Shown here one piece after another: positions 32,747-42,044 of a stretch of 64,000 nt of DNA. The notes beneath the pieces were generated by a model. The model was not told the origin of the DNA and searched no databases. It saw only the letters and a program-made list of their open reading frames with translations. Within the stretch, counting starts at the first letter, position 1, and the number at the start of each line of letters is the position of its first letter. The translations under genes and the position numbers were made by a program. Source of the DNA: Henriciella mobilis (GTDB taxonomy: Bacteria; Pseudomonadota; Alphaproteobacteria; Caulobacterales; Hyphomonadaceae); assembly GCF_003576315.1 (NCBI RefSeq), contig NZ_QWFZ01000020.1:186001-250000 (forward strand), written 5' to 3'.

Positions 32747-34065
32747 TAGTTCAGCACGTCAGGCGATGCCAGCTCAGACGTGCGAGCCTCTTCCGCCGCA
32801 CGCAAAAGCCGGAGCATGTTGCCGCTCCAGATCTTCTGGATGTCTTCTTTCGTGTAGCCAGCATCTATAAGCGCTGCGGTGACCTTGGGCAGGAAGGTGA
32901 TGTCCGACATGCCGTCGACGCCGCCGCCGCCATCCCAGTCCGCGCCCATGCCGACATGGTCAGGGCCGACCAGTTCCAGGGCATACAGCATGTGTTCCAT
33001 GAACTTCTCGAAGGTCGAGCGCGGGGGCGGGAACTCGTCATTGAGCGCCCGGCGCGCTTCCCAGTAGCGGGTCATGGTTTCCTTATCCATGTCAGCGGTA
33101 TCGCCAAATTCGGCGTCGAGTTCCTCCAGCGCCTGCGTGCGCTCGGGACTTGGCTCCAGCGCTTCGAGATATGAACCGTAAGCGTTGATCTGGATGACAC
33201 CGCCATCCTCCGCGACAGCCAGCAGCAACTCATCGGGAATATTCCGGAAGTGCTCGTACACGCCATCGACACCGGTATGGGACAGGATGAGCGGCGTCGT
33301 CGAAAGTTCGATCATGTCGTAGACTGTTGTGTCCGCGGCATGGGACCCGTCGAGGATCATGCCCAGCTCATTGGCCTTTTTCACCAGCTCCTCACCGAGC
33401 GGCGAAAGGCCATCGAACTTCTCGCCCGTCACGTCGGTTGCACTGTCGGCGAACTGGTTGTTGCGAAAGTGAACCGGCCCGACCATGCGAAGGCCGCCAA
33501 TATAGAAGGTTTCCAGTAGCGAGACGTCCGTGCCGAGCGGGTAGGAATTCTCCATGCTCTGATAGACAACGCGCTTGCCTTCGCCTGCGATGCGTTCAGC
33601 GTCGTCGGCCGTGAAGGCCAGCTCGACCTCGTCAGCGTATTTCGCCGCCATTTCACGGATCGCCATCTGTCGAAGCAGCGCGCTGTTGCGGGCCGAATGA
33701 TATGAAGCTTCGTCAAGTGGCCCTTGCGGCGTGAAGATCACCCAGAAGCCGCCATCGAGCCCGCCTTCCTTCATCCGCGGCAGGTCGACATGCGTCCCAT
33801 CGGCCTCGAATGTCTGACGTTTCGAAAAATCATACTTCGCCGAGTGGAAGTAGGCCGGCGTATCGAGGTGGGTGTCCATGACAAGCATGTCGTTGTGCAC
33901 CTCGAGAACGTCCTTAGAGACGCCGACGCCATGGCCGTGTGTGGACATCTGCGCCTCTGCCTGCGGAATGATCTCGCTACCGCTTTCCTGGTGAAAATCG
34001 TTACAGGCGGTCAGGGCAAGCAGGCTGGAAGCAGCGAGCAGGCCGGCCAGTGGACGCAAGGTCAT
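32746..34065 (-). CDS. Membrane dipeptidase (peptidase M19), lipoprotein
   Basis: A 439-residue zinc dipeptidase of the renal dipeptidase family. The lipobox is LTAC in MTLRPLAGLLAASSLLALTAC. Metal and substrate motifs include VMDTHLDTPAYFHS (HxD; the typical motif is DGHxD), KRVVYQSMENSYPLG with the bridging Glu, GMILDGSHAAD, LILSHTGVDGVY and VGMGADWDGGGGVDGM. It hydrolyses dipeptides, often with D-residues, in the periplasm. ATG 34065 has GGAG seven bases upstream and starts the signal peptide. It is separated from rarA by about 70 bases on the same strand. Confidence 0.9.
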   Translation of the reverse strand: MTLRPLAGLLAASSLLALTACNDFHQESGSEIIPQAEAQMSTHGHGVGVSKDVLEVHNDMLVMDTHLDTPAYFHSAKYDFSKRQTFEADGTHVDLPRMKEGGLDGGFWVIFTPQGPLDEASYHSARNSALLRQMAIREMAAKYADEVELAFTADDAERIAGEGKRVVYQSMENSYPLGTDVSLLETFYIGGLRMVGPVHFRNNQFADSATDVTGEKFDGLSPLGEELVKKANELGMILDGSHAADTTVYDMIELSTTPLILSHTGVDGVYEHFRNIPDELLLAVAEDGGVIQINAYGSYLEALEPSPERTQALEELDAEFGDTADMDKETMTRYWEARRALNDEFPPPRSTFEKFMEHMLYALELVGPDHVGMGADWDGGGGVDGMSDITFLPKVTAALIDAGYTKEDIQKIWSGNMLRLLRAAEEARTSELASPDVLN

Positions 34066-34135
34066 GGGAGGGCTCCGATAGTTTTTTGCTGGCTGGATAC
34101 GAGCAGAGTCTGGCACGAACCGCAATTGCGCCAAA

Positions 34136-35443
34136 TCAGCTCCCTTTCTGGCGGCGCAGCTCTGCCCACTTTTTCAGCCGTTCGGCGATCGGCCCTTCCC
34201 GGCCCTCGCCTTTGGGCTGGTAGAACGCTTCCCGTTTCATTCCATCAGGGAAATAGTTCTGCCCCGAAAAGCCCTCTTCGGCATCGTGATCGTAATTGTA
34301 GCCCTTGCCGTAGCCCTCTTCCTTCATGAACGCAGTCGGCGCGTTCAGGATATGCTTCGGCGGCATCAGCGAGCCCGTCTCCTTGGCGGACCGTTGCGCG
34401 GACTTCCAGGCGACATAGACGGCATTCGACTTTGGCGCCGTTGCCAGATGCACGACCGCATGCGCGAGCGCCAGTTCGCCCTCGGGACTGCCAAGGCGTT
34501 CATAGGTGCGGGCCGCTTCTGCGGCGATCATGAGACTGGTCGGATCGGCAAGGCCGATATCCTCGCTCGCCATGCGGACAATCCGGCGGGCGAGATAGAG
34601 CGGGTCTTCTCCGCCGGTAATCATGCGGGCAAGCCAGTAGAGTGCCGCATCCGGGTCCGACCCGCGCACGGACTTATGCAGGGCGGAGATGAGATTGTAA
34701 TGCTCTTCCCGGTCCTTGTCATAGGCGGGCGCGCGCTTCTGCAGCGCATTGGACAACTGCTCGGCGGTGAGCTGCTTTCCATCGTCGGCCAGCGTGAAGG
34801 CCTGCTCGGCGAGATTTAACATGTAGCGGCCATCGCCATCGGCCATGTCGATCAGCGCTTCGCGGGCGCGCGCGTCCAGCGGCAGCTTCCGCTTCTCCAG
34901 CGCTTCGGCACGCTGAAGCAGCTCCTCCAGCGCCTCCGGTGTCAAACGTTTGAGCGTCAGCACCGCGCAACGCGACAGCAAGGCGCCGTTGATCTCAAAG
35001 CTCGGATTCTCCGTCGTCGCGCCGACCAGCGTCACCACGCCCGCCTCCACGAAGGGCAGGAAGCCGTCCTGCTGGGCGCGGTTGAAGCGGTGAATCTCGT
35101 CGACGAAGAGAAGCGTGCCCTTGCCCATTCCGCGCCGGTTCTCGGCCCGGTCGAAGGCGGCGCGCAGATCCTTCACGCCGGAGAAGACCGCGCTGATCGC
35201 CTCGAATTCGAGATCGGTTTCCTTGGCGAGCAGGCGCGCGATCGTCGTCTTGCCGACACCGGGTGGGCCCCAGAAGATGATCGAGCCAAGCCGCCCCGTC
35301 TTCAGCATCCGCCCAAGCGCGCCATCGGGGCCGAGCAGATGGTCCTGCCCAACCACTTCCGACAGCGTCTGCGGGCGCAGCCGGTCCGCCAAAGGCCGCG
35401 GCGCCTCATCGGCCATACCGGATGCAGAGAAGAGATCGCTCAT
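34136..35443 (-). CDS. rarA: Replication-associated recombination protein RarA (MgsA/WRNIP1)
   Basis: A 435-residue AAA+ ATPase of the clamp-loader-like family that acts at stalled forks. N-terminal RPLADRLRPQTLSEVVGQDHLLG, Walker A FWGPPGVGKTTIARLLA, Walker B TLLFVDEIHRFNRAQQDGFLP, sensor 1 VGATTENPSFEINGALLSR. The C-terminal part has AALYWLARMITGGEDPLYLARRIVRMASEDIG and YNYDHDAEEGFSGQNYFPDGM, both typical. I chose ATG 35443, which has AGGTG upstream; a GTG at 35452 overlaps that site. Confidence 0.95.
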   Translation of the reverse strand: MSDLFSASGMADEAPRPLADRLRPQTLSEVVGQDHLLGPDGALGRMLKTGRLGSIIFWGPPGVGKTTIARLLAKETDLEFEAISAVFSGVKDLRAAFDRAENRRGMGKGTLLFVDEIHRFNRAQQDGFLPFVEAGVVTLVGATTENPSFEINGALLSRCAVLTLKRLTPEALEELLQRAEALEKRKLPLDARAREALIDMADGDGRYMLNLAEQAFTLADDGKQLTAEQLSNALQKRAPAYDKDREEHYNLISALHKSVRGSDPDAALYWLARMITGGEDPLYLARRIVRMASEDIGLADPTSLMIAAEAARTYERLGSPEGELALAHAVVHLATAPKSNAVYVAWKSAQRSAKETGSLMPPKHILNAPTAFMKEEGYGKGYNYDHDAEEGFSGQNYFPDGMKREAFYQPKGEGREGPIAERLKKWAELRRQKGS

Positions 35444-35501
35444 GGCGCACACCTAGCCGGTTCGAAGCATGGTGATAAGATGTCAGCTGGAGGAAACAAC
35501 A

Positions 35502-35840
35502 ATGCCGAAATTCCTAGCCGTCTATACAGGCACCCCACCCGGTCCTGACGCTGGTCCGCCATCAGCGGAAGTTATCGCCAAGGGCATGAAAGCCTGGCAG
35601 GACTGGATGGAGCAGCATGCGAGCCAGATTGTCGATGCAGGCGGCCCGCTTGGCGCGACAAAGAAAGCGTCCAAGGCCGGTGTCACTGACACGAAGAATA
35701 ATCTCTCTGGTTACGTGATCGTAGAAGCAGCTTCACATGATGCCGCCGCGCGCCTGTTCGAGAACCATCCTCACTTCTCGATCTTCCCCGGCGAGGCTGT
35801 CGAGATCATGACCTGCCCGCCCATTCCGACAATGGACTAG
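35502..35840 (+). CDS. YCII-related (DGPF) domain protein
   Basis: A 112-residue ferredoxin-like alpha/beta barrel protein: MPKFLAVYTGT strand, a helix MKAWQDWMEQHASQIVDAGGPLG, the SGYVIVEAASHDAAARLFENHPHF unit and the VEIMTCPPI strand. YCII-type proteins are dimeric with a His-Asp pair; H at ENHPHF is a candidate. The role is unknown; some relatives are dechlorinase-like or sigma-factor associated. GGAGG precedes the ATG. It precedes a dioxygenase gene by 32 bases. Confidence 0.8.
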   Translation: MPKFLAVYTGTPPGPDAGPPSAEVIAKGMKAWQDWMEQHASQIVDAGGPLGATKKASKAGVTDTKNNLSGYVIVEAASHDAAARLFENHPHFSIFPGEAVEIMTCPPIPTMD

Positions 35841-35872
35841 CGGTCATCCGAACAGGACGAGGAGGAGAAACA

Positions 35873-36715
35873 TTGACACTCACCATCACACCTAGCGGTC
35901 AGGCCTGTGGCGCGAGCATCACCGGCCCTGACCTGTCAAAACCGCTGGATGCCGAGACTATCGCCGACATCCGCTCGGTCTGGCTGGAACATCACGTCCT
36001 CGCCTTCCCGGACCAGCACCTCACCGACGACGACCTCGAACGCTTCACGCAATACTTCGGACCATTCGGAGACGATCCGTACATCGCGCCGATTGAAGGC
36101 CGCGAGCACATCATCGCCGTCAAACGCAACGCCGACGAGACTGGCCCCGTCTTCGCCGAAACCTGGCACACCGACTGGAGCTTCCAGAAGTCCCCACCCG
36201 CGGGCACCTGCCTTTATGGCATCACCATACCGCCTGTCGGCGGCGACACCCTCTTCACCAACCAGCACAAGGCGCTCGCCGAAATGCCGGATGATTTGCG
36301 CGGGAAGCTGGAAGGCAAGATGGCCGTCCATTCCGCGCGAAACGGCTACGCCAAGGCGGGCATGTATGGCGAAAAAGATACGGGCCGCAGCATGGACATC
36401 CGCCCGTCAGACGAGGCGATGGAGACCCAGCTTCACCCGATCATCCGCAAGCATCCGGAGACCGGTCGCGAAGGCCTCTTTGGCTGCGCCGGCTACATCA
36501 TCGGCATAGACGGCATGAACGAGGAAGAGGGCTGGGCGCTCATCACCGAGCTTTATCGCTGGCAGACGCGGCCAGAATTCCAGTACCGCCACAAATGGCA
36601 GCCGAACATGCTGCTCATGTGGGACAACCGCTCCTGCCTGCACATGGCGACCGGCGGCTATCAGGGCCATGACCGCCTGCTCCACCGCACCACGATTGGC
36701 GCCCAAGCCGCCTGA
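35873..36715 (+). CDS. TauD/TfdA-family 2-oxoglutarate dioxygenase
   Basis: A 280-residue Fe(II)/2OG dioxygenase. Iron ligands are H and D in ETWHTDWSFQKSPP and the distal H in HDRLLHRTTIGA; the Arg that binds 2-oxoglutarate lies in the latter segment. GYIIGIDGMNEEEGWALI and HKWQPNMLLMWDNRSCLHMA are typical family blocks. Members act on taurine, aryloxyalkanoates and other substrates; the substrate here is unknown. The start is TTG with an excellent GAGGAGG site seven bases before it. Second of three Fe/2OG enzymes within 11 kb. Confidence 0.9.
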   Translation: MTLTITPSGQACGASITGPDLSKPLDAETIADIRSVWLEHHVLAFPDQHLTDDDLERFTQYFGPFGDDPYIAPIEGREHIIAVKRNADETGPVFAETWHTDWSFQKSPPAGTCLYGITIPPVGGDTLFTNQHKALAEMPDDLRGKLEGKMAVHSARNGYAKAGMYGEKDTGRSMDIRPSDEAMETQLHPIIRKHPETGREGLFGCAGYIIGIDGMNEEEGWALITELYRWQTRPEFQYRHKWQPNMLLMWDNRSCLHMATGGYQGHDRLLHRTTIGAQAA

Positions 36716-36721
36716 ACCGCA

Positions 36722-37399
36722 TCAACTATCTGTCCAGAGCCGGCGGATATTGGCTGTGATCTTGGCGAGCGCCAATTGTTCTGGCGCTTCGATGGGCAGG
36801 CTTTTTGACAGGTTGGCGCGCAAATTGGCGAGATCGAACAGGATTTCCCGCTGCTCTGCCGTCCGCACCAGGCTCTCCACCCATCCGACACAGACCATGC
36901 GCTCACCGCGCGTCACCGTCTCGACCCGGTGCAGGCTGGTCGATGGGTAGAGCAGCAGCGAGCCGGCATCGAGTTTCATCGAATGCACCATGCCGGCCCA
37001 GTCAATGGTCAGCTCTCCGCCGTCATAGTCCTGCGGATCGCTGAGAAACAGGGTGAAGGAAATGTCGGTACGGATGCGCGTGTCGCCGCTGCCCATCAGG
37101 ACATTGTCGACATGCGTGCCATAGCCTTCGCCCTCTCCGGTCCGGCTGACCATGAGCTTCGACAGCTTCCTCGGCTGGGCGGCGGCCTCGAAAATCGCAT
37201 TGCCGGTAATTGCGTCATAAAGCCGCCGATGCAGTTCAGCGCCAGTTCGGGTCGAGAGGTCAGCTTGCCGATTGGACTTTACGCGCGCGGCCTGAACGCC
37301 AGCAGTGATGCGGCCATCGCGCCATCCCACCGCCTCAAGTGAGGTCCGGATTCCAGCCAGGGCATCAGGGTCGAGAAGTCCGGGAATTGTGATCAGCAT
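36722..37399 (-). CDS. PKHD-type Fe(II)/2OG hydroxylase, PiuC/YbiX-like
   Basis: A 225-residue prolyl-4-hydroxylase-fold enzyme. MLITIPGLLDPDALAGIR starts the protein; ITAGVQAARVKSNRQ, the HxD pair in GYGTHVDNVLM, the distal iron His in YPSTSLHRVETVTRGERMVCVGW and the C-terminal LLKITANIRRLW-like end (LALAKITANIRRLW) match YbiX of E. coli and PiuC of Pseudomonas. These genes are often iron-repressed and lie beside TonB receptors; their substrate is unknown. Its 3' end is convergent with the TauD-like gene, six bases away. A Fur-like palindrome lies just upstream. Confidence 0.88.
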   Translation of the reverse strand: MLITIPGLLDPDALAGIRTSLEAVGWRDGRITAGVQAARVKSNRQADLSTRTGAELHRRLYDAITGNAIFEAAAQPRKLSKLMVSRTGEGEGYGTHVDNVLMGSGDTRIRTDISFTLFLSDPQDYDGGELTIDWAGMVHSMKLDAGSLLLYPSTSLHRVETVTRGERMVCVGWVESLVRTAEQREILFDLANLRANLSKSLPIEAPEQLALAKITANIRRLWTDS

Positions 37400-37409
37400 G
37401 GCTTGCACT

Positions 37410-37424
37410 TGCGAATGGTTTGCA
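37410..37424. promoter_or_regulatory. Candidate Fur box between piuC-like and lipoprotein genes
   Basis: TGCGAATGGTTTGCA is an imperfect palindrome (5 of 7 pairs around a central base) that resembles alphaproteobacterial Fur sites built on TGCGAAT-ATTCGCA. It lies 11 bases before the ATG of the PiuC-like gene and about 57 bases before the divergent lipoprotein gene. The position and the known iron control of PiuC relatives support the call; it rests on consensus only. Confidence 0.45.
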
Positions 37425-37481
37425 GTTACCCGTATCGCCCATACTCAACTGCGTAAGCCCGAACATTGAAAGTGCGACCAA

Positions 37482-38348
37482 ATGGCGACCTCCTACAAAT
37501 CCTGGGCCGTTCTCGGCCTGTCGACGACCCTGCTTGGCGGCATAGGCCTCGCAGCGTGCGGCAATGACCAGGGCTCCGTATCGCCTGAAAGTGAAGCATC
37601 ACAGCCGGCCGAAGCGACGCCGTCCAGTGCCGGGCTTGTCGACGAAATCGACGTCACCTCAACACCTGTTCGCGCCGAGGGCGGCGAAGGCGAAGGCGGG
37701 GTGAACATCGCAGCGGCAGGCGAAGACCCAGCCGTCTATCTGAGCGCCCTGGCCGTAGTCGAGGCGCACATCCGCGCAGGGATAGACGCGCTGGACGCTG
37801 GCGAACGCAAGGCCGCCGCCGAAATGTTCGCCCATCCGGTCAGCGAGATCCTCTTCGATCTGGAACCAGTTCTCCGTCAGCAAGGCGTGGCCCCTTTCGA
37901 GCAGAAGCTGATTGATGCCTCCCACGGTGTCTTCGGCGGTGAAAGCGATGACGCTTTGCGGGCGCGCGCTAGCGACATCATCGCCACCATCCGCCAGGCC
38001 GGCGAGTTTGCGCCCAAGGGCCAGGCTGATGATGTCACGATAAAGGCGCGGGTGATCGCCGACGAGATCGACCGGGCCATCGCACAATACATGTCGGCCC
38101 GAAACAGCGACGCTTATGAGCCGTATCTGGACGGCTACGGATTTTACAAGACCGCTGAATCCTTGATGATCGACAATGCCGAGGCGATCGCGGCCGACGC
38201 ACCCGCCTTTCACCAGCAGGCTGAAACCGTGCTGAGCGCTCTCTCCGAGGCCTATCCCTCAGCCCGCCGCCCCGCTGCGCTGGGCGCCGATGCATCGCAC
38301 CTGGCGGTCCTGAACTCGGGGCTTCAGCTCGAACTCAGCGGGCTCTGA
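37482..38348 (+). CDS. Helical periplasmic lipoprotein, possibly imelysin-like
   Basis: A 288-residue lipoprotein. The signal MATSYKSWAVLGLSTTLLGGIGLAAC carries lipobox LAAC, followed by a disordered Ser/Glu/Ala-rich linker (~28-75). The remainder is nearly all helix: YLSALAVVEAHIRAGIDALDAGERKAAAEMFAHPVSEILFDLEPVL, then a repeat-like second half. The pattern of buried His and Glu recalls four-helix imelysin (EfeO-type, M75) proteins, but I cannot confirm it. It is divergent from a PiuC-like hydroxylase across a Fur-like site, which fits an iron-related role by inference only. Confidence 0.65.
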   Translation: MATSYKSWAVLGLSTTLLGGIGLAACGNDQGSVSPESEASQPAEATPSSAGLVDEIDVTSTPVRAEGGEGEGGVNIAAAGEDPAVYLSALAVVEAHIRAGIDALDAGERKAAAEMFAHPVSEILFDLEPVLRQQGVAPFEQKLIDASHGVFGGESDDALRARASDIIATIRQAGEFAPKGQADDVTIKARVIADEIDRAIAQYMSARNSDAYEPYLDGYGFYKTAESLMIDNAEAIAADAPAFHQQAETVLSALSEAYPSARRPAALGADASHLAVLNSGLQLELSGL

Positions 38349-38354
38349 ATCAAA

Positions 38355-38380
38355 GAAGGCCGGGTTGTGGCCCGGCCTTC
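38355..38380. terminator. Strong hairpin between convergent genes
   Basis: GAAGGCCGGG (38355-38364) pairs perfectly with CCCGGCCTTC (38371-38380) around a 6-base loop. It lies between the stop of the lipoprotein gene (38348) and the stop of the S9 peptidase (38405). On the minus strand it is followed by TTTGATT, on the plus strand by CCC, so it mainly suits the leftward gene but may work both ways. Confidence 0.7.
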
Positions 38381-38404
38381 CCCAACTAGCCAATCGAAGC
38401 GCGT

Positions 38405-40420
38405 CTATTCCGCCGCATTCCCGGAAGGTGCCGGGTCCTCGTCAGGGGCCTCACCCTTCAGATAGGTATTGAGGAAATCGACATAGGCCTCGGACGCCTT
38501 GATGCGGTTTTCACGTTTCTGGAAGCCGTGTCCCTCGTCCGGGAAGAGGACGTACTCGACGGTGGCACCATTGGCGCGGGCGGCCTCGACGAGTTCGTCG
38601 CTCTCGACCTGCAACACGCGTGGATCATTGGCGCCCTGAATGACCAGCATTGGCTTGGTGATCTGGTCGGCATGGAAGAGCGGCGAGATGCGGCGCAGCC
38701 GCTCAATGTCGGTGGCCGGGTCACCCATCTCGTCATAGAGCGCATCGCGGAACGAGCCCCACCATGGCGGAATGCTTTCCAGAGTACGGACCCAGTTGGT
38801 CACCCCGAAAATATTGACACCGACATCGAAGACCTCAGGCTCGAATGCGAGGGCGGCTGCAACCATGAAGCCGCCATAGGACCCGCCGAGAACGCCGATC
38901 TTCTCGGGGTCTATGCCCTCCACGCCTTCCAGGTATTTCCGCCCATAGACGATGTCCTGCAGGTCCTTCTCGCCATGGTTCTTGTCGTCCATGTGAAAGA
39001 AGGTCTTGCCGTAGCCCGACGAGCCGCGATTGTTGGCGGCCAGCACCGCATAGCCGTGATTGACCAGGTGCTGGATGGTCGCCGAATAGCCTCGCGTACT
39101 CTGTCCGCCGGGCCCGCCATGGACCCAGACCAGCGCCGGGACAGGATCGTCCGCCGATGCCTGTTTGGGCATGTAGAAGATGGACGGGATTTCAAGGCCG
39201 TCGAAGCTCTCATACCGCACGACCTCGGCGGTCACGAGATCATCCTCGTCAATCGCTTCAGGCAGCGCGTTGGTCAGCCGTGTAGCCTCGCCATCACTGA
39301 GGCCGGCGACGTAGAGATTGAAAGGTGAGGTGTCGGTGTTCACGCCGAAAGCAATCGTCTCTTCGTCGCGGTCGAAACGGATCTGGCCCAGCTCTCCGTC
39401 AGGAATTCCCTTCAGTTCAACCGCTTCGCCGGTTTCATTGTCCATAATCGTGAGATCGGTCATCGCGTCCGCATTGATGGCGGAAACGAGGTAGCGTCCC
39501 GTCGGGCTGTCGAACACAAACGAGACATCCCAGTCCGCTTCGATCAGCGGATGCTTTTCTCCGCTGGCGAGATTGTAGGTCCAGGCCTGATTGAATTCGC
39601 CATGCTCATTGGTGGCGTAGATCAGCGTTTCGCTGTCTGCCGTGAAATCGTAGACGCCATAAGAGATATCGCCCTCATGTTCGGTGATGAGCTGAGGCTC
39701 GGTATCGTCCGCCAGGAAATCCACGAGATAGATATTGGAGTCGGCATTGGTGCGGTCTTTCGACAGGGCCAGCCAGCGCCCGTCCGGTGAGATGTCGGCA
39801 ATATCCTTGCCGTCGTTCTCGAAGATCATTTCCCGCGAATAGTCCGCCGTGCTGTAGGCATAGAGGTCATTGGTCTGCGGATCGCGCTCATTGGTCTGGA
39901 TGTAGAAGACCTCGCCATCGTCGCGCCAGCCGACAAAACTCGCACGCACCTCCTCACCCGGCGTAAGATCGGTCAGGGTGCCGTCGATTTCGCGGACGTA
40001 GACGTGATAGATTTCGTTGCCGCCGCTGTCGGAGGTGATCAGGACCCGGTCGTCATCGGGGAAGAAGGATTGAGCGTAGACGGCATTGTCGTCAGAGCTG
40101 GTCAGCGGCGTGATCGCCCCCGTCTTGTCCATTGCGACTGCGTTGAAAATGCCGGTTTCATCTGTCGAGACCAGGATGGCATCATTGTTGTGAGAGAAAA
40201 CGTAGCCATTGTTCGACCCCAGCCCGTAACTGGTCGTCTCATGGAAGAGCGACGCCGGATACTGCTGGACCGAGACAGGCTCAACCACCACATCCGCGAC
40301 CTGCTCAATATCGTTCGCAGGCGTGGACACCGCCTCTTCTGCCGCGTCTTTAGCAGGCGTCTGGGCGCAGGCCGCCAACAGGGCCGATGCGCCAATCAAC
40401 AGGGTTTGTTTCAAGTACAT
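38405..40420 (-). CDS. S9-family prolyl oligopeptidase, lipoprotein
   Basis: A 671-residue peptidase. The lipobox LAAC in MYLKQTLLIGASALLAAC predicts a lipid anchor. Residues ~50-390 form a beta-propeller (repeated DG/ISPDGRWLALSKD-type blades); the C-terminal alpha/beta hydrolase has Ser in GVLGGSYGGFMVAAAL, Asp in VIQGANDPRVL and His in FPDEGHGF. It would cleave short peptides in the periplasm or at the cell surface. ATG 40420 has GGAGG upstream; the TTG at 40435 is rejected. Confidence 0.92.
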   Translation of the reverse strand: MYLKQTLLIGASALLAACAQTPAKDAAEEAVSTPANDIEQVADVVVEPVSVQQYPASLFHETTSYGLGSNNGYVFSHNNDAILVSTDETGIFNAVAMDKTGAITPLTSSDDNAVYAQSFFPDDDRVLITSDSGGNEIYHVYVREIDGTLTDLTPGEEVRASFVGWRDDGEVFYIQTNERDPQTNDLYAYSTADYSREMIFENDGKDIADISPDGRWLALSKDRTNADSNIYLVDFLADDTEPQLITEHEGDISYGVYDFTADSETLIYATNEHGEFNQAWTYNLASGEKHPLIEADWDVSFVFDSPTGRYLVSAINADAMTDLTIMDNETGEAVELKGIPDGELGQIRFDRDEETIAFGVNTDTSPFNLYVAGLSDGEATRLTNALPEAIDEDDLVTAEVVRYESFDGLEIPSIFYMPKQASADDPVPALVWVHGGPGGQSTRGYSATIQHLVNHGYAVLAANNRGSSGYGKTFFHMDDKNHGEKDLQDIVYGRKYLEGVEGIDPEKIGVLGGSYGGFMVAAALAFEPEVFDVGVNIFGVTNWVRTLESIPPWWGSFRDALYDEMGDPATDIERLRRISPLFHADQITKPMLVIQGANDPRVLQVESDELVEAARANGATVEYVLFPDEGHGFQKRENRIKASEAYVDFLNTYLKGEAPDEDPAPSGNAAE

Positions 40421-40493
40421 AAATGCCTCCCGCAACCAAGATTGCGGAAAGCTAGCACTCGCCTTTCAGGATAGCGAGACCGTCAGGCCGGTT

Positions 40494-41963
40494 TTACAGG
40501 GTTACCGTGCCGGCAATCCGGCGGCCATTGCGATCAAGCTCGATCGCCCAGCGCGACGCATCGGTATCGAGGGCCTCGTCCAGCTGCTCCAAGGTCTTGA
40601 TCGGCGCATTGTTGACCGAGACGATCAGGTCGCCGGGGCGCACAACCCTCCAGGCATATGCGCCGCGCAGGATCCGGGTTACGAGCACCCCTGTCACGAA
40701 TGGATCGCGGCCCATCTCCTCAGCGAGGCGGGGGGAAAGCTCGGCAACTTCCGCACCGGAAAACGGATGGCGGCCTTCCAGCAGCTCAAGTTCAGCCTTG
40801 GTCGCTCCCGGTGGCGGCGCGAGCGTGACACCGACGGTCTCATAGCGCCCGCCATGCAGGACTTTCAGCTGGGAGACCTCTCCGGGTGAACGCGTCGCGG
40901 CGAGGAATTTCAGGCCGTTCTCGTCAAAAACCTCGCGGCCATCGATCTCCGTGATCAGGTCGCCGCGCTTCAAGCCCGCCTCGTCGGCCGGGCCATCATC
41001 GAAGACTTCCGTCACCATCACGCCGACCGGCCGGTTCATGCCCTGCGACTTGGCGATGTCATAGGTCACCGATTGCGCCTTCAGACCGAGCCATGGGCGG
41101 ACAATACGCCCCTCGTTGACCGCAGCATCGACGACCCGCTTGACCATCTCGGCCGGGATGGCAAATCCAATGCCGTTCGAGCCGCCAGAGCGCGAGAAGA
41201 TGGCGGAATTGATGCCGACCAGCTCACCCTTCGTATTGACCAGCGCGCCACCGGAATTGCCGGGGTTCACTGCCGCATCGGTCTGCAGGAAGAAGGCGTA
41301 GTCGGACACGCCGACATCGGTCCGCGCCGTCGCGGAGATGATGCCGCTGGTGACCGTCTGCCCCACGCCGAACGGGTTACCGATGGCCAGAACGATGTCG
41401 CCGACTTCCGTATCACGCGTGTCGCCATACTGTACGGTCGGAAGCGGATCGCCTTCGGTGTCGATGCGCAGCACGGCAAGGTCGGTACGCTCATCAGCAA
41501 GGATGAGCTCTGCCTCGTATTCGCGGCGATCCGAGAGGACGACGAGCAACTCGTCGGCATCGGCCACAACGTGGTTATTGGTGACGATCACGCCGTCATC
41601 AGAGACGATCACCCCGGAGCCGAGCGAATTCTGGACACGCTCCTGAGGGGCTCCGAAAAACTCCCGGAAGATCGGGTCATTGGCAAAGGGTGAAACGTTC
41701 TGGCGAACGACTTTCTTTGTGTAGACGTTCACCACCGCCGGCGAGACCTTCTTGACGAGTGGCGCATAGGACAGCTCCACCTGCGCGTGGGTCTGAGGCA
41801 CCTGCTTGTCGGTATCGTTGCCGAAGAAACTGACGCCCTGCGCGCCAGCCTGTCCGGCTGAGAAGAGCGGGCTGATAAGAACTGCAAGCAGGGCGAGCAC
41901 AGCGACCACACTCACCAGAAGCAGTTTCGAAACATGGCGGGTCATGGTGTTGGTTTGCATCAT
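40494..41963 (-). CDS. Deg-type periplasmic serine protease (DegP/DegQ family)
   Basis: A 489-residue trypsin-fold protease with an N-terminal membrane anchor or signal (~10-35). The triad is His in VTNNHVVADA, Asp in DERTDLAVLRI and Ser in NPGNSGGALVN. Two PDZ domains follow (~270-355 with GVMVTEVFDDGPADEAGLKRGD; ~395-485 with GVLVTRILRGAYAWRVVRPGD). It degrades or refolds misfolded envelope proteins. ATG 41963 is chosen; ATG 41945 would shorten it by six residues. It is about 60 bases upstream of the peptidase gene on the same strand. Confidence 0.93.
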   Translation of the reverse strand: MMQTNTMTRHVSKLLLVSVVAVLALLAVLISPLFSAGQAGAQGVSFFGNDTDKQVPQTHAQVELSYAPLVKKVSPAVVNVYTKKVVRQNVSPFANDPIFREFFGAPQERVQNSLGSGVIVSDDGVIVTNNHVVADADELLVVLSDRREYEAELILADERTDLAVLRIDTEGDPLPTVQYGDTRDTEVGDIVLAIGNPFGVGQTVTSGIISATARTDVGVSDYAFFLQTDAAVNPGNSGGALVNTKGELVGINSAIFSRSGGSNGIGFAIPAEMVKRVVDAAVNEGRIVRPWLGLKAQSVTYDIAKSQGMNRPVGVMVTEVFDDGPADEAGLKRGDLITEIDGREVFDENGLKFLAATRSPGEVSQLKVLHGGRYETVGVTLAPPPGATKAELELLEGRHPFSGAEVAELSPRLAEEMGRDPFVTGVLVTRILRGAYAWRVVRPGDLIVSVNNAPIKTLEQLDEALDTDASRWAIELDRNGRRIAGTVTL

Positions 41964-42044
41964 GAAAATGGCTCTATTGCGGCGCCGCCGGGGGCGCAAT
42001 CAGGCAATTCATGACAATTCAGAAAGACGTTCCGGCCGCAGCAA

